Notes: generated from the letters alone by a model not told the origin. Shown: positions 9,127 through 19,851, counted from the stretch's first letter. The stretch: 64,000 nucleotides of DNA from Antiquaquibacter metalliresistens (GCF_029211225.1 NZ_JARGEM010000008.1:42192-106191), one strand, 5' to 3'. Translations and numbers: made by a program.

Positions 9127-10884
9127 ATGAGAACACGACGCAGCCGAGCACGCATCTCCCTCGCGGTGATGGCGGTCTTCGCGATCGTCGCGGTGTTCGC
9201 GGTGCGCCTCATCGACATCCAGCTGGTGCAGGCCGACGAGTTGAACGCGGAGTCGCTCGACAAGCGCGCCCAGTCGCTCACGCTGTACGGAGTCCGCGGC
9301 AACATCGTGGACGCCAACGGCGAGGTGCTGGCGCAATCGGTGGAGCGCTATGACATCACGGCCTCGCCGCGCAGCGCGCTCGGGCGCACGGAGCTGAACG
9401 GCTCCGTGGCCCAATCGCTCGCCGACATCGCCGCGATCACCGGACAGAAGCCGGACGAGCTGATGGCGGCGCTCACCGCCGATCCGGAGTCCGACTTCGC
9501 GTACCTGGCGAAGGGCGTCACGCTCGACGTGTTCCACGCGGTGCGCGACCTCGACATCCCGTGGGTCTACTTCGAGTTGCGGCCCGCCCGCACCTACCCG
9601 AACGGCGCGATCGCGGGCAACCTGGTCGGCTACCTGGGCACGAACGGTGCGACCGGCGAGGGCAGCGGCGGGCTCGAGTACAGCGAGAACGAGTGCCTCG
9701 CCTCGAGCGATGGCGAGGCGACGTTCGAGCGCGGCGAAGACGGCGTGCAACTGCCCGGCAGTGTCGTCACGGTCGAGGAGCCCAAGGACGGCGGAACGCT
9801 GCATCTTACGATCGACCGAGACCTGCAGTACTACGTGCAGCAGCGCATGGTGCAGACCTTCAACGACCTCGGCGCGCTCTGGACGATCGGCGTCGTCATG
9901 CGAGTCTCCGACGGCGCGCTCATGGCCGTCGCCGACTACCCGAGCCTGGATCCCAACGATGTCGACAACGCTCCCCGTAACGCGGACGGCGAGCTCATCC
10001 TCGGCTCGCGAGCGTTCACGCTGCCCTACGAGCCGGGCTCGATCATGAAGCCGCTCACGGCGGCGTCGCTGCTGGACTCCGGGGCCGCGACCGTGGCATC
10101 CCAGGTGGTCGCGCCGTATCGTCTGTACCTCTCCGACGGCGGCAACATCAAGGATGCCGTGCCGCACCCGGACGAGCGCCTCACCCTCGCGGGCGCCATC
10201 GTCGAGTCGTCCAACACCGCCGTCTCGCAGTTCTCCGACCTGCTGGACGCGCAGAGCCGGCACGACTACATGATCGACTTCGGGCTCGGCGACTACACCG
10301 AGGCCGGCTTCCTCGGTGAGGCGGCGGGCACCGTGCACCCCGCCGACGAGTGGGACGTGCGCACGAACTACACGGTGCAGTTCGGCCAGGGCATGACCGC
10401 GACCGCGATCCAGATGGCGAGCGTGTTCCAGACGCTCGGCAACGACGGGCTTCGGGTGCCCGTCAAGCTCACCACCGGGTGCGAGCGCCCCGACGGCACC
10501 ATGACCGATGTGCCCGGCGGCGAGAGTCGGCAGGTCGTCTCGGCATCGGCGGCCGAGCAGACCGTGAACATGATGGAGATGGTCGCGCAGCACAGCTACT
10601 CGGCCGACGATCTCACCATCCCGGGCTACCGCGTGGCCGCCAAGAGTGGCACGGCGGAGGTCGCCGAGAACGGCGTCTACGGCAATCAGTCGGTGATCTC
10701 CTACGTGGGCCTCGCTCCCGCGGACGATCCGCAGTACGTCGTGCTGGTCAGCGCGGGCCTGCCCCGCATGGACATCTCCGGTAAGATCGCACCGACCTTC
10801 CGCGACGTCATGGCCCACGTGCTGACGACCTACCGGGTCCCGCCCTCGACCACCCCCGCGAACCAGTTGCCGCTGACCTGGTGA
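9127..10884 (+). CDS. ftsI: Septal peptidoglycan transpeptidase FtsI (PBP3/PbpB)
   Basis: Encodes 585 residues: an N-terminal basic segment with one membrane helix (about 9-28), a pedestal domain (about 60-230) and a class B penicillin-binding transpeptidase domain. All three catalytic motifs are present: S305-I-M-K308 (SxxK nucleophile), S361-S-N363 (SxN) and K506-S-G-T (KTG box). The enzyme crosslinks septal peptidoglycan on the outer face of the membrane together with FtsW. No PASTA repeats are present at the C-terminus. In many actinobacteria murE follows immediately; here only 46 nt separate the stop from murF. Length is usual for the family. Confidence 0.97.
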   Translation: MRTRRSRARISLAVMAVFAIVAVFAVRLIDIQLVQADELNAESLDKRAQSLTLYGVRGNIVDANGEVLAQSVERYDITASPRSALGRTELNGSVAQSLADIAAITGQKPDELMAALTADPESDFAYLAKGVTLDVFHAVRDLDIPWVYFELRPARTYPNGAIAGNLVGYLGTNGATGEGSGGLEYSENECLASSDGEATFERGEDGVQLPGSVVTVEEPKDGGTLHLTIDRDLQYYVQQRMVQTFNDLGALWTIGVVMRVSDGALMAVADYPSLDPNDVDNAPRNADGELILGSRAFTLPYEPGSIMKPLTAASLLDSGAATVASQVVAPYRLYLSDGGNIKDAVPHPDERLTLAGAIVESSNTAVSQFSDLLDAQSRHDYMIDFGLGDYTEAGFLGEAAGTVHPADEWDVRTNYTVQFGQGMTATAIQMASVFQTLGNDGLRVPVKLTTGCERPDGTMTDVPGGESRQVVSASAAEQTVNMMEMVAQHSYSADDLTIPGYRVAAKSGTAEVAENGVYGNQSVISYVGLAPADDPQYVVLVSAGLPRMDISGKIAPTFRDVMAHVLTTYRVPPSTTPANQLPLTW

Positions 10885-10930
10885 CCTCGTGCGGGGCGCG
10901 GTCCCCGAGCCAAGAAACGAGCCAAGCAGC

Positions 10931-12328
10931 GTGATCGAGCTCAGCATCGGGGAGATCGCGGCGGCCGTGTCGGGCACGATCGTGCGACCGACGGATGCCG
11001 CACTCACCGTCTCCGGGTCGGTGCACACCGACTCGCGCCGCATCGAGTCCGGCTCGATCTTCTTCGCACTGCCGGGAGAGGTCACCGACGGCCACCTCTT
11101 CGCCGAGGCTGCCGTCGCGAACGGCGCCGCGCTCGTGGTCGCCGAGCGCGAGCTCGACGTCGATGTGCCGCAGGTGATCGTGGCGAACGGCGTGCGAGCG
11201 CTCGCCGATCTCGCCCGCGAGGTTGTCGCCCGCGTGAGGTCGCTCGGCGAGTTGCGTGTCGTGGGTATCACCGGGTCCAACGGCAAGACCTCGACGAAGA
11301 ACATGCTCGCCGCGATCCTCGCAGCCGAAGGCCCCACGGTCGCGCCGCCGGGGTCGTTCAACAATGACGTCGGCGCGCCGTTCACGATGCTCGGCATCGA
11401 CGAGCGCACCCGCTATCTCGTGGTCGAGATGGGCGCGGATGCCGTCGGCGACATCGCCCGTCTCGTCTCGATCGTGGTGCCCGACGTCGCGGTCGTGCTC
11501 AAGGTCGGGCTGGCCCACATCGGCAAGTTCGGCGACATCGAGACGATCGAGCGCGCGAAGGCGGAGATCGTGACCGAACTGCCGGAGAGCGCGGTCGCGG
11601 TGCTGAACGCCGACGACTCCCGGGTGGCGGCGATGGCCGCGCTGACGGTCGCGAGCGTGCTGTGGTTCGGGCTGTCGGCGTCGGCACAGGTGCGGGCCGA
11701 CGAGGTGGAGGTCACGGCATCCGGCACCTCGTTCGTCGTCGTCGCCGATGGCGAGCGCACCCCGGTGACCCTGCGGATCCTGGGGGAGCATCACGTGTCG
11801 AACGCCCTCGCGGCGATCACCGCGGCTCGCGCCCTCGGGGTTCCGGTCGGCCGGTCGGTGGCGGCGCTGGAGTCCATGGTGCGGGCCGAACGCCGACGCA
11901 TGGAGGTGCTGATCGCGCCCGAGGGCTACACGGTGATCAACGACGCGTACAACGCGAGCCCGGATTCGATGGCCGCGGCGCTCAAGACCCTCGCCCAGGT
12001 GCGCGGCGATGGACGCTCGTTCGCGGTGCTCGGGGCGATGGCGGAACTCGGCGACTATTCCGACGAGGAGCACGATCGCATCGGGCGACTGGCGGTGAGG
12101 CTGAACGTCAGCCAGCTCGTGATCGTCGGTCACGATGCGCGCCACATCCACAACGCCGCGGGCCTCGAGGGGTCGTGGGACGGGGAGTCGGTGCTCGTGA
12201 CCGATGCCGACGCGGCATACGATGTGCTTCGTGATCAGTTGCGCCCCGGGGATGTCGTGCTAGTGAAGGCCTCCAACTCCGTTGGCCTCGGATCGCTCGG
12301 CGACCGCCTGGCGGGACTGTCCGAATGA
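10931..12328 (+). CDS. murF: UDP-N-acetylmuramoyl-tripeptide--D-alanyl-D-alanine ligase MurF
   Basis: Chosen from GTG 10931 (465 residues) because [15 protein letters not shown] is the conserved MurF beginning; an in-frame GTG at 10889 would add 14 unconserved residues. It has the Mur N-terminal domain with [14 protein letters not shown], the ATP P-loop [14 protein letters not shown], the [12 protein letters not shown] segment with the magnesium-site glutamate, and the C-terminal domain signature [13 protein letters not shown]. MurF adds D-Ala-D-Ala to the UDP-MurNAc-tripeptide in the cytoplasm. Its last codons overlap mraY (ATGA at 12325-12328). murE is not found next to it, so the third-residue ligase must be encoded elsewhere. 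Confidence 0.96.
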   Translation: MIELSIGEIAAAVSGTIVRPTDAALTVSGSVHTDSRRIESGSIFFALPGEVTDGHLFAEAAVANGAALVVAERELDVDVPQVIVANGVRALADLAREVVARVRSLGELRVVGITGSNGKTSTKNMLAAILAAEGPTVAPPGSFNNDVGAPFTMLGIDERTRYLVVEMGADAVGDIARLVSIVVPDVAVVLKVGLAHIGKFGDIETIERAKAEIVTELPESAVAVLNADDSRVAAMAALTVASVLWFGLSASAQVRADEVEVTASGTSFVVVADGERTPVTLRILGEHHVSNALAAITAARALGVPVGRSVAALESMVRAERRRMEVLIAPEGYTVINDAYNASPDSMAAALKTLAQVRGDGRSFAVLGAMAELGDYSDEEHDRIGRLAVRLNVSQLVIVGHDARHIHNAAGLEGSWDGESVLVTDADAAYDVLRDQLRPGDVVLVKASNSVGLGSLGDRLAGLSE

Positions 12329-13440
12329 TCGCCCTGCTCATCGCCGGGGCCGTCGGGCTCGCGTTCACGCTGTTCCTCACCCCGCTGTTCGTGCGCCTGT
12401 TCACGAGGCTGCACTGGGGCCAGTTCATCCGGGATGACGGACCGCAGTCGCACCACGCGAAGCACGGCACGCCGACCATGGGTGGCATCGTCTTCATCCT
12501 CGGATCCGTGATCGGCTATCTCGTCGGACACTGGGTCGCGCAGGAGCCGATCACGCTCTCCGGTCTGCTCGTGATCTACCTCATGGTGGGCCTGGGCATC
12601 GTCGGCTTCATCGACGACTTCCTCAAGACCCGCAACCAGCGCAGCCTGGGCCTGGGCGGATGGTCGAAGATCGCCGGTCAGGTGATCGTCGCCGGCGGTT
12701 TCGCGGCCCTGGCGCTGAACTTCCCCGACCGGCACGGGCTGACTCCGGCCTCGTCGATGATCTCGGCGGTGCGCGACATCCACTGGCTCGACCTCGCCGC
12801 GTTCGGTGCGGTGGCGGGGTTCATCCTGTTCGCGCTCTGGGCCACGGCGATCATCGTGTCCGCCTCGAACGGCGTCAACGTCGCCGACGGCCTCGACGGT
12901 CTCGCTTCGGGGGCCGCGATCTTCGCCATCTCGGCCTACATCTTCATCGGGTTCTGGCAGTTCAACCAGTCCTGCGCGAACGGCGTGGACGTGCTCGGCG
13001 ACAACCTCTACAAGTGCTACGAGGTGCGCGACCCGCTCGACCTCGCGATCATCGCGGCGGCGATCGTCGGCGCCCTCATCGGCTTCCTGTGGTGGAACAC
13101 CTCGCCCGCCCAGATCTTCATGGGCGACACCGGCTCTCTCGGCATCGGCGGCGCCCTCGCCGCCCTCGCCATCCTCAGCCGCACGGAGTTGCTGCTCGTG
13201 ATCATCGGCGGCCTCTTCCTCGTCGTCACCGGCTCGGTGATCGTGCAGCGATTCTGGTTCAAGGTGACGAAGTGGCGATACGGTCAGGGCCGCCGTCTTT
13301 TCCTGATGAGCCCCCTGCACCACCACTTCGAGCTCAAGGGCTGGGCCGAGATCACCGTCGTCGTGCGGTTCTGGCTCATCTCGGCACTCTTCGTCGCGGT
13401 CGGCGTGGGCCTGTTCTATCTCGAATGGGTCAACCAGTAG
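12325..13440 (+). CDS. mraY: Phospho-N-acetylmuramoyl-pentapeptide-transferase MraY
   Basis: Encodes 371 residues with about ten membrane helices. MraY transfers phospho-MurNAc-pentapeptide from UDP to undecaprenyl phosphate to make lipid I. Family signatures are visible: [12 protein letters not shown] near residue 50, the IDDFLK aspartate motif near residue 95, the nucleotide-site segment [27 protein letters not shown], and the histidine cluster [13 protein letters not shown]. The ATG overlaps the murF stop by 4 nt. The 3' end overlaps the most likely murD start. A Cys-containing external loop (residues 215-235) is longer than in E. coli. Confidence 0.97.
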   Translation: MIALLIAGAVGLAFTLFLTPLFVRLFTRLHWGQFIRDDGPQSHHAKHGTPTMGGIVFILGSVIGYLVGHWVAQEPITLSGLLVIYLMVGLGIVGFIDDFLKTRNQRSLGLGGWSKIAGQVIVAGGFAALALNFPDRHGLTPASSMISAVRDIHWLDLAAFGAVAGFILFALWATAIIVSASNGVNVADGLDGLASGAAIFAISAYIFIGFWQFNQSCANGVDVLGDNLYKCYEVRDPLDLAIIAAAIVGALIGFLWWNTSPAQIFMGDTGSLGIGGALAALAILSRTELLLVIIGGLFLVVTGSVIVQRFWFKVTKWRYGQGRRLFLMSPLHHHFELKGWAEITVVVRFWLISALFVAVGVGLFYLEWVNQ

Positions 13441-14981
13441 CGGTGCGAGATCTCGATGTCCTGACGAGCTGGCACGCCGACTGGCGTGGCCTGCGCACGC
13501 TGGTGCTCGGAGCCGGCGTCACCGGTTTCGCCGCGGCCGACACGCTCGCGGAGCTCGGCGCCGAGGTGGTCGTCGCGACCGCGGAGGTCTCCGACCGCTA
13601 CGCGGAGCTGTTCGCGGTGATCGCCGCCACCGTGGTGGTGCATCCCGACGACGCCGTGCCCGGTGAGGTCGAGGCCTTCGACCCCGAACTCGTGGTCGTC
13701 TCGCCCGGCTACCGCCCGGATCATCCGACCCTCGCCTGGGCGACGGAGCGCGGCATCCCGGTGTGGGGCGACATCGAACTGGCCTGGCGGCTGCGCGACA
13801 AGGCGGGCGCGCCCGCGGACTGGATCACGGTCACCGGAACGAACGGCAAGACGACCACGGTGCAGCTGGCGACCCACTTGCTGCTCGAGGACGGCCGCCG
13901 GGCGATGGCCGCCGGCAACATCGGCATCCCGGTGCTTGACGCCATTCGGCTGCCGGACCCGCTCGACGTGCTCGTCGTCGAGCTGTCGAGCTTCCAACTG
14001 CACTGGATGCCGCGCACCGGTCCCGGCGCACTCGCGCCCGCCGCGAGCGTCTGCCTGAACGTCGCCGACGATCATCTCGACTGGCATGGCTCCCGTGCCG
14101 CCTACGCGGAGGCGAAGGCCACCGTGTACGCCAACACCCGCATCGCCTGCGTCTACAACAAGGCCGATGAGGCCACCCGCCGCATGGTCGAGGACGCCGA
14201 GGTGCAGGAGGGATGCCGCGCGATCGGCTTCGATCTCGGCACCCCCGGCCCCAGCGACTTCGGTCTCGTCGACGGCATCGTGGTCGATCGGGCATTCCTG
14301 GCCGAGCGGCACAGCTCCGCCCTCGAGCTGACGACGCACGGCGAACTCGCGGAGGCGGGCCTGGCGACGCCGCACATGGTCGCCAACGTGCTCGCGGCAT
14401 GCGCGCTCGTTCGCGCGCTGGACGTGTCGCCGAGCACGGTGCGCACCGGTCTCGCGAGTTTCCGCGTCGACCATCACCGCACCGAGCCCGTGGCCTCGAC
14501 GCAAGGGGTGCTGTGGGTCGACGACTCGAAGGCCACCAACCCGCACGCGGCGGATGCCGCCCTGCGCTCGTTCGAGCACGTCGTCTGGCTCGTCGGCGGT
14601 CTGCTGAAGGGCGTGGACCTCGCGCCGCTCGTCACGGCGCACGCCGGGCGGCTGCGTGCCGCGGTGATCATCGGGGCGAACCCTGAACCGGTGGTTGAGA
14701 CATTCGGGCGACACGCGCCCGACGTGCCGGTGTTCGTCGTCGTCCCCACGCAGGATGAAGCTGTGATGCCGCAGGCGGTGCGTCTTGCCGCCGCGGTCGC
14801 GCAGCCCGGCGACGTCGTGCTGCTCGCCCCGGCTGCGGCATCCATGGACCAGTTCACGGACTATGCGGACCGCGGCGAGAGATTCGCCGGGGCCGTGATC
14901 GAGCACACGGGAGGCGCAGTCGATGACCACGACGCGACACCCCCCGCGGCCGGGCCAGCCGGGCCGCCGACCGGTCACTGA
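13425..14981 (+). CDS. murD: UDP-N-acetylmuramoylalanine--D-glutamate ligase MurD
   Basis: Two starts are possible: ATG 13425, overlapping mraY by 16 nt (518 residues), or GTG 13443, two bases after the mraY stop (512 residues); neither has a clear ribosome binding site. The protein has the Rossmann-like N-terminal domain ([20 protein letters not shown]), the ATP P-loop [22 protein letters not shown], and the C-terminal domain with [17 protein letters not shown] and WLVGGLLKG. It adds D-glutamate to UDP-MurNAc-L-Ala in the cytoplasm. The 3' end overlaps ftsW by 59 nt in another frame, an unusually long same-strand overlap within this cluster. Confidence 0.95.
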   Translation: MGQPVAVRDLDVLTSWHADWRGLRTLVLGAGVTGFAAADTLAELGAEVVVATAEVSDRYAELFAVIAATVVVHPDDAVPGEVEAFDPELVVVSPGYRPDHPTLAWATERGIPVWGDIELAWRLRDKAGAPADWITVTGTNGKTTTVQLATHLLLEDGRRAMAAGNIGIPVLDAIRLPDPLDVLVVELSSFQLHWMPRTGPGALAPAASVCLNVADDHLDWHGSRAAYAEAKATVYANTRIACVYNKADEATRRMVEDAEVQEGCRAIGFDLGTPGPSDFGLVDGIVVDRAFLAERHSSALELTTHGELAEAGLATPHMVANVLAACALVRALDVSPSTVRTGLASFRVDHHRTEPVASTQGVLWVDDSKATNPHAADAALRSFEHVVWLVGGLLKGVDLAPLVTAHAGRLRAAVIIGANPEPVVETFGRHAPDVPVFVVVPTQDEAVMPQAVRLAAAVAQPGDVVLLAPAAASMDQFTDYADRGERFAGAVIEHTGGAVDDHDATPPAAGPAGPPTGH

Positions 14982-16185
14982 GCCGCCGTCGCGTCCTGCC
15001 GTCGCGGTGGTGCCCGTGCGTCGCCTGTTCGCGGCGGAGGGCGCCAACTACTTCCTGCTGCTCGGCGTGACGGTCTTCCTGGTGATCTTCGGCCTCGTCA
15101 TGGTGCTCTCGTCGTCGTCGATCGAGTCGTTCACCGCGGGCGAGGGCTTCTTCGGCCAGTTCGCACGGCAGGGACTCTATGCGATCATCGGCCTGCCGCT
15201 CATGCTGCTCGCCTCGCGCATGCCTCCGCAGTTCTGGAAGCGCTGGGCATGGCCGGCCCTGCTCGTGGGCGGTGCGCTGCAGCTGCTGGTGTTCATCCCG
15301 GGCTTCGGCTACGGCTACGGCGGCAATCAGAACTGGCTGCAGATCGGCGGGTTCACCGCGCAGCCCTCGGAGTTCGTCAAGATCGCCCTCATCGTGTGGG
15401 TCGCCTGGGTGCTCTCCACCAAACAGGATCTGCTCGACGACTGGAAGCACGTCGCGCTGCCGATCGCTCCCGTCGCCGGCGCCGCGGTGGGCTTCGTGCT
15501 CATCGGCCGTGACCTCGGCACCGCGACGATCATGATCCTGATCGTGCTCGGCTGCCTCTACTTCGCCGGCGTGCGGCTGCGTTTCATCGGTGTCGCCGCC
15601 GTCGGACTCGCCGTGCTCGGGATGCTGTTCGCCTTCACGAGCGACTCGCGCGCCTCGCGCATCCAGGTCTGGCTCAACGGCTGCACCCCGGAGGACTACC
15701 AGAACTACTGCTGGCAGGTGGAGCACGGCCTCTGGGCCCTCGCGGCCGGCGGGCTCTTCGGGCGGGGGTTGGGCAACTCGGACAGCAAGTGGAACTGGTT
15801 GCCCGAGGCATCCAACGACTTCATCTTCGCGATCATCGGCGAAGAGCTCGGGCTGATCGGCGCGCTCGTCGTGCTGACGCTGTTCGTGGTGCTCGCCATC
15901 GCGTTCGTGCGCATCATCCGGTCGACGCGAGACCCCTTCGCGCGCATCACGGTCGGCGGCGTCATGGTCTGGGTGATCGGGCAGGCGTTCGTCAACATCG
16001 CGGTGGTGCTGGGGGTGCTGCCCGTGCTTGGCGTGCCGCTGCCGCTGATCTCCTCCGGTGGCTCGGCGCTGATCGCCACGCTGCTCGGCATCGGCATCGT
16101 GCTGTCGTTCGCACGCAAGGGACGAGACGAGCTGGTCGTCCCGGCGCCCGCCCGTGTGCCGCAGCGGGTACGCTCGCGCGCATGA
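14923..16185 (+). CDS. ftsW: Septal peptidoglycan glycosyltransferase FtsW
   Basis: Encodes 420 residues of the SEDS family with about ten membrane helices. A Pro/Arg-rich cytoplasmic N-terminus (about 1-40) precedes the first helix. Signatures are LVMVLSSSSIES in the first helices, GFTAQPSEFVKIALIVW with the region that hosts the catalytic aspartate loop further on, IGRDLGTATI, and the C-terminal PLPLISSGGSALIATL. FtsW polymerises glycan from lipid II at the septum with FtsI. The gene begins inside the murD 3' end and its TGA overlaps the murG ATG (16182-16185). Confidence 0.96.
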   Translation: MTTTRHPPRPGQPGRRPVTEPPSRPAVAVVPVRRLFAAEGANYFLLLGVTVFLVIFGLVMVLSSSSIESFTAGEGFFGQFARQGLYAIIGLPLMLLASRMPPQFWKRWAWPALLVGGALQLLVFIPGFGYGYGGNQNWLQIGGFTAQPSEFVKIALIVWVAWVLSTKQDLLDDWKHVALPIAPVAGAAVGFVLIGRDLGTATIMILIVLGCLYFAGVRLRFIGVAAVGLAVLGMLFAFTSDSRASRIQVWLNGCTPEDYQNYCWQVEHGLWALAAGGLFGRGLGNSDSKWNWLPEASNDFIFAIIGEELGLIGALVVLTLFVVLAIAFVRIIRSTRDPFARITVGGVMVWVIGQAFVNIAVVLGVLPVLGVPLPLISSGGSALIATLLGIGIVLSFARKGRDELVVPAPARVPQRVRSRA

Positions 16186-17279
16186 CCACCTACCTGCTGG
16201 CCGGTGGTGGAACCGCCGGCCATGTGAACCCCCTGCTCGCCGTCGCCGATCGGCTGCGCGAGCGCGACCCCGGGGCGAACATCCTCGTGCTGGGCACCAG
16301 GGAGGGCCTCGAGGCCCGTCTCGTGCCCGAGCGCGGGTACGAACTGCTCACGATCGCGCGACTGCCCTTCCCGCGTCGCCCGAACCGGGCCGCGCTGCGC
16401 TTCCCGGCCGCCCTGCGCGGTGCGGTCGACGAGGTGCGCGCGATGATCCGCGAGCACGGCGTGGACGTCGTGGTCGGCTTCGGCGGCTACGCGAGCGCCC
16501 CGGCCTACCTGGCCGCCCGCGCGGAGGGCACGCCGCTGGCGATCCACGAGGCGAACGCCAAACCGGGCATCGCCAACCGCCTGGGCGCGAGGATCACCCC
16601 ATTCGTCGGGGTGGCGTTCCACGGCACCCGCATCCGCGGCGGCGAGTTCGTCGGTATGCCGCTGCGACCGGAGATCGAGCAGTTGGACCGGTTCGCGGCC
16701 CGGCGCGAAGCGGTCGCGTTCTTCGGCCTCGACGAGGCGAAGCCGACTCTGCTCGTGACCGGTGGGTCGTCCGGCGCCAAGCGCATCAACGACACGATCG
16801 CGCAGGCCGCCGCCACGATCCTCGGCGCGGGCTGGCAGGTGCTGCACGTGACCGGCGAATACCGCGACACGATCGACGCGAGCCTGCCCGGCTATCACGC
16901 GCTCAAGTACTGCGACCGCATGGATCTCGCCCTCGCCATCGCCGATCTCTCGCTCGGGCGCGCCGGCACCTCCACCGTCGCCGAGGTCTCCGGGCTGGGG
17001 ATCGCGAGCGTGTTCGTGCCCTATCCCGTGGGCAATGGCGAGCAGCGGTTCAACGCGCGAGAGGCGGTGCAGGCCGGGGGAGCGCTGCTCGTGGCCGATG
17101 CCGCGTTCACGCCGGAGTGGGTCTCGTCCGACCTCGTGCCGCTGCTGCGCAACCGTGCGCGGATCGCGGAGATGGCCGCCCGCATCGTCACGGTCGGCAC
17201 CCTCGACGGCACCGATCGCATGGTCGCGCTCATCGACCGGGCGCTCGAAGCCGGGCCGCGTAGAATCGACTCCCGATGA
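16182..17279 (+). CDS. murG: Lipid II-forming GlcNAc transferase MurG
   Basis: Encodes 365 residues from ATG 16182. The glycine-rich N-terminal motif [18 protein letters not shown] binds the lipid diphosphate, [12 protein letters not shown] and the second glycine loop [12 protein letters not shown] follow, and the C-terminal donor-site part has [24 protein letters not shown]. MurG is a peripheral inner-leaflet GT-B enzyme that adds GlcNAc to lipid I. Both ends overlap neighbours by 4 nt (ftsW upstream, murC downstream). Length and motifs are normal. Confidence 0.97.
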   Translation: MTTYLLAGGGTAGHVNPLLAVADRLRERDPGANILVLGTREGLEARLVPERGYELLTIARLPFPRRPNRAALRFPAALRGAVDEVRAMIREHGVDVVVGFGGYASAPAYLAARAEGTPLAIHEANAKPGIANRLGARITPFVGVAFHGTRIRGGEFVGMPLRPEIEQLDRFAARREAVAFFGLDEAKPTLLVTGGSSGAKRINDTIAQAAATILGAGWQVLHVTGEYRDTIDASLPGYHALKYCDRMDLALAIADLSLGRAGTSTVAEVSGLGIASVFVPYPVGNGEQRFNAREAVQAGGALLVADAAFTPEWVSSDLVPLLRNRARIAEMAARIVTVGTLDGTDRMVALIDRALEAGPRRIDSR

Positions 17280-18679
17280 TCAAGCCCGACCTCTCGATGC
17301 CCCTGCCCGACGAGCTCGGCTCGGTGCACTTCGTCGGCATCGGCGGTTCGGGCATGAGCGGCATCGCGCGCCTCTTCCTGGCCTCGGGGCACCGCGTGAG
17401 CGGCTCCGACCGCTCCGAGAACCACAACACCGAAGATCTGCGCGCGCTCGGCGCCACGGTGTCCATCGGCCACGACGCGGCGAATCTCGGCGATGCCGAG
17501 GCGCTCGTGTACACGGGCGCGCTGTGGCCGGACAACCCGGAGTATCTCGAGGCGGTGCGGCGGAGCATCCCCGTGCTCCACCGCTCGCAGGCGCTGGCCT
17601 GGCTCATCAACCGCGCCCGTCTCGTCGCGGTCGCCGGCGCCCACGGCAAGACGACCTCGACCGGCATGCTGATCACGGCGCTGCTGGAGCTCGGCGCCGA
17701 TCCCAGCTTCGTCAACGGCGGCGTGATCCAGTCGCTCGGGGTGAGCTCGGCATTCGGTGCGGGGGAGCTCTTCGTCGTCGAGGCCGACGAGTCCGACGGC
17801 TCGTTCCTGCTCTACGACGCGGCCGTCGCGCTCATCACCAACGTCGATGCCGACCACCTGGACCACTACGGCGACCATGACGCCTTCGACGCCGCCTTCG
17901 TCGAGTTCGCCGCGAAGGCCTCGGAGCTCGTCGTGATCTCCAGCGACGATCCCGGCGCGCTGCGCGTGGCACGCCGACTCTCCCATCGACGGGTGCTCAC
18001 CTTCGGTGAGGATGCCGCCGCCGACGTGCGCGTGCACTCCATCGTCACCGACGGGCCGGTCGCGTTCACCGTCTCGTGGCAGGGCGAGGACTACTCGAGT
18101 CGGCTGGCCGTCCCAGGCCGGCACAACGCGATCAACGCCGCCGGCGCGTTCGCCGTGCTCGTCGGGCTCGGGTTCGAGCCCCGTGCCGCGCTCGAGGGCA
18201 TCGCCGCATTCCGGGGCACCGAGCGACGCTTCGAGCTGCACGGCACGGTGCGCGGCGTGAGCGTCTACGACGACTACGCCCATCACCCGACCGAGGTCGC
18301 CGCGGCGCTCAGCGCGGCGCGCACCGTCGTCGGTTCCGGGCGCATCATCGCGGTGCATCAGCCGCATCTGTACAGTCGCACCCAGGCGATGGCCGGCGAG
18401 TTCGCCGAGACCTATGAGGCTCTCGCGGATCACACGATCGTGCTCGACGTCTTCGGTGCGCGGGAGGATCCGGTGCCGGGGGTGACCGGCGCCCTGGTCT
18501 CCGAGCGTTTCGCCGACCAGGCGAACGTGGACTACCTACCCGACTGGCAGCAGGCGGCCGATCGCGCGGCGGCGATCGCGCGCGAGGGCGACATCATCAT
18601 GACCCTGAGCTGTGGCGATGTGTACCGCATCGTGCCGCAGTTGCTCGCGTCACTCGAGAAGGTGCCGGCGGGCGGATGA
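17276..18679 (+). CDS. murC: UDP-N-acetylmuramate--L-alanine ligase MurC
   Basis: Encodes 467 residues. The N-terminal UDP-binding domain has [16 protein letters not shown], the ATP P-loop is [13 protein letters not shown], the [12 protein letters not shown] segment supplies the metal-site glutamate, and the C-terminal domain has [11 protein letters not shown]. MurC ligates L-alanine to UDP-MurNAc, the first peptide step. The start overlaps murG by 4 nt (ATGA). A TAGAAT hexamer 9 nt before the ATG could give an internal promoter. ftsQ starts 10 nt after the stop. Confidence 0.97.
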   Translation: MIKPDLSMPLPDELGSVHFVGIGGSGMSGIARLFLASGHRVSGSDRSENHNTEDLRALGATVSIGHDAANLGDAEALVYTGALWPDNPEYLEAVRRSIPVLHRSQALAWLINRARLVAVAGAHGKTTSTGMLITALLELGADPSFVNGGVIQSLGVSSAFGAGELFVVEADESDGSFLLYDAAVALITNVDADHLDHYGDHDAFDAAFVEFAAKASELVVISSDDPGALRVARRLSHRRVLTFGEDAAADVRVHSIVTDGPVAFTVSWQGEDYSSRLAVPGRHNAINAAGAFAVLVGLGFEPRAALEGIAAFRGTERRFELHGTVRGVSVYDDYAHHPTEVAAALSAARTVVGSGRIIAVHQPHLYSRTQAMAGEFAETYEALADHTIVLDVFGAREDPVPGVTGALVSERFADQANVDYLPDWQQAADRAAAIAREGDIIMTLSCGDVYRIVPQLLASLEKVPAGG

Positions 18680-18689
18680 AGCGGGCCGC

Positions 18690-19694
18690 ATGAAACGACC
18701 CGAGGGCTTCGACCCGCCCGGCCGACCGCAGCCGCAGCCGCCCGGCCGCAAGCCGGCGCGGTCGCCGAGACCGGCGGGTGCGCCGAAGCCGGCGAGGTCC
18801 CAGCCGGCCCGGTCGCAGCCGGTGGCGCCGCAGCCGCGCGCGCAGCCCGCCGCCCCGCAGCCGCGGCGCACGCCGACGACCGGGCGCGGCATCCCCGCAT
18901 CGCGCGAACCGCGACCGGATGCCGCGGCCAGGGCCGAACTGCGCAGGGCCGCTCGTGAGCGGCGACGCTTCGAACGCGCCGAAGTGCGACGCTTCACACG
19001 CCGCGCGCGCAACCGTCGGATCGGCATCGCGGCGATCGGCGGTCTCGTCGTCACGCTGATCGGGATGGTGCTGCTCGCGGTCTACTCGCCGCTGCTGGCG
19101 CTGCGGACCGTCGTCGTCGACGGCACCTCCAGGGTGGATGCGGCACTCGTGCAGGATGCGGTGGACGCGCAGCTGGGCACTCCGCTCGCGCTCGTGGACT
19201 ACGACCGCATCACGCGGGACCTCGCGGCGTTCCCGCTGATTCGCAGCTATGTCACCGAGGTCGTGCCGCCCGACACCCTGCTCATCCACGTGACCGAGCG
19301 GCAGCCCGTCGGCCAGTTCGCGGTGGACGGCGTGTTCCGCATGGTCGACCCCGCTGGGGTGTCCGTGCAGGATTCGGCGGAGCGCGTTCCCGGCATTCCC
19401 GTGATCGAGCTGCCGGGCAGCACGGTTCCCGGCCCGCAGTTCGACGCGGTCGTCGAGGTGCTGCTCGCGCTGCCGCCTGACCTGCTCGCGCGCGTGGACC
19501 GAGCGTCGGCCCGCACGCAGGACGACGTCTCACTCGTGCTCGTGGGCGTCGGCCAGGGCGTCGAGTGGGGCAGCGCCGACAACTCGGCGCGCAAGGCCGC
19601 GTTGCTGGAGAGGCTCATCGCCGCGATCGACCCCTCGCGTCCCGGCACCTTCGACGTCTCGGCACCGAGCAACGGCATCTTCCACCCGTCGTGA
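18690..19694 (+). CDS. ftsQ: Cell division protein FtsQ/DivIB
   Basis: Encodes 334 residues from ATG 18690. The cytoplasmic N-terminus is unusually long (about 110 residues), very rich in Pro, Arg, Gln and Ala with repeated R-S-Q-P units, followed by a strongly basic stretch and one membrane helix (about 111-132). Outside lies the POTRA domain (about 136-205; LLALRTVVVDGTSRVD, then LAAFPLIRSYVTEVVPPDTL) and the FtsQ domain with HVTERQPVGQF. FtsQ scaffolds FtsL/FtsB and FtsWI. The gene closes the cotranscribed run; ftsZ follows after a 157-nt promoter region. Confidence 0.92.
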   Translation: MKRPEGFDPPGRPQPQPPGRKPARSPRPAGAPKPARSQPARSQPVAPQPRAQPAAPQPRRTPTTGRGIPASREPRPDAAARAELRRAARERRRFERAEVRRFTRRARNRRIGIAAIGGLVVTLIGMVLLAVYSPLLALRTVVVDGTSRVDAALVQDAVDAQLGTPLALVDYDRITRDLAAFPLIRSYVTEVVPPDTLLIHVTERQPVGQFAVDGVFRMVDPAGVSVQDSAERVPGIPVIELPGSTVPGPQFDAVVEVLLALPPDLLARVDRASARTQDDVSLVLVGVGQGVEWGSADNSARKAALLERLIAAIDPSRPGTFDVSAPSNGIFHPS

Positions 19695-19780
19695 TCGCCA
19701 GCCGATTGCCAGGTTTGCCGACACGCGGCACGGCTTCGAGGCACACGGCGCCAGCCGACCTACCCTCATGGCAGGAAATG

Positions 19781-19822
19781 CATACTGAGCATAACTTTAA
19801 ATCTCAAGTAGAGGTTGAAAGT
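19781..19822 (+). promoter_or_regulatory. ftsZ upstream element shared with divIVA
   Basis: This 42-nt stretch matches the one upstream of divIVA (22528-22569) at 29 of 42 positions without a gap, starting with CATACT (possible -10) and ending GTAGAGGTTGAAAGT. Its second part is a 12-bp inverted repeat ACTTTAAATCTC / GAGGTTGAAAGT around AAGTA (19794-19822), with two mismatches that are G-U compatible in RNA. It lies 30-71 nt before the ftsZ start codon, so it is promoter plus 5' leader or an operator. Confidence 0.6.
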
Positions 19823-19851
19823 CAGACGTGCATCGCAGTGGAGGCCGGGAC

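Noticed and set aside
10889..10930. Upstream GTG start for murF
   Set aside because: The added 14 residues (RGAVPEPRNEPSS) are not part of the conserved MurF N-terminus and lack a ribosome binding site.
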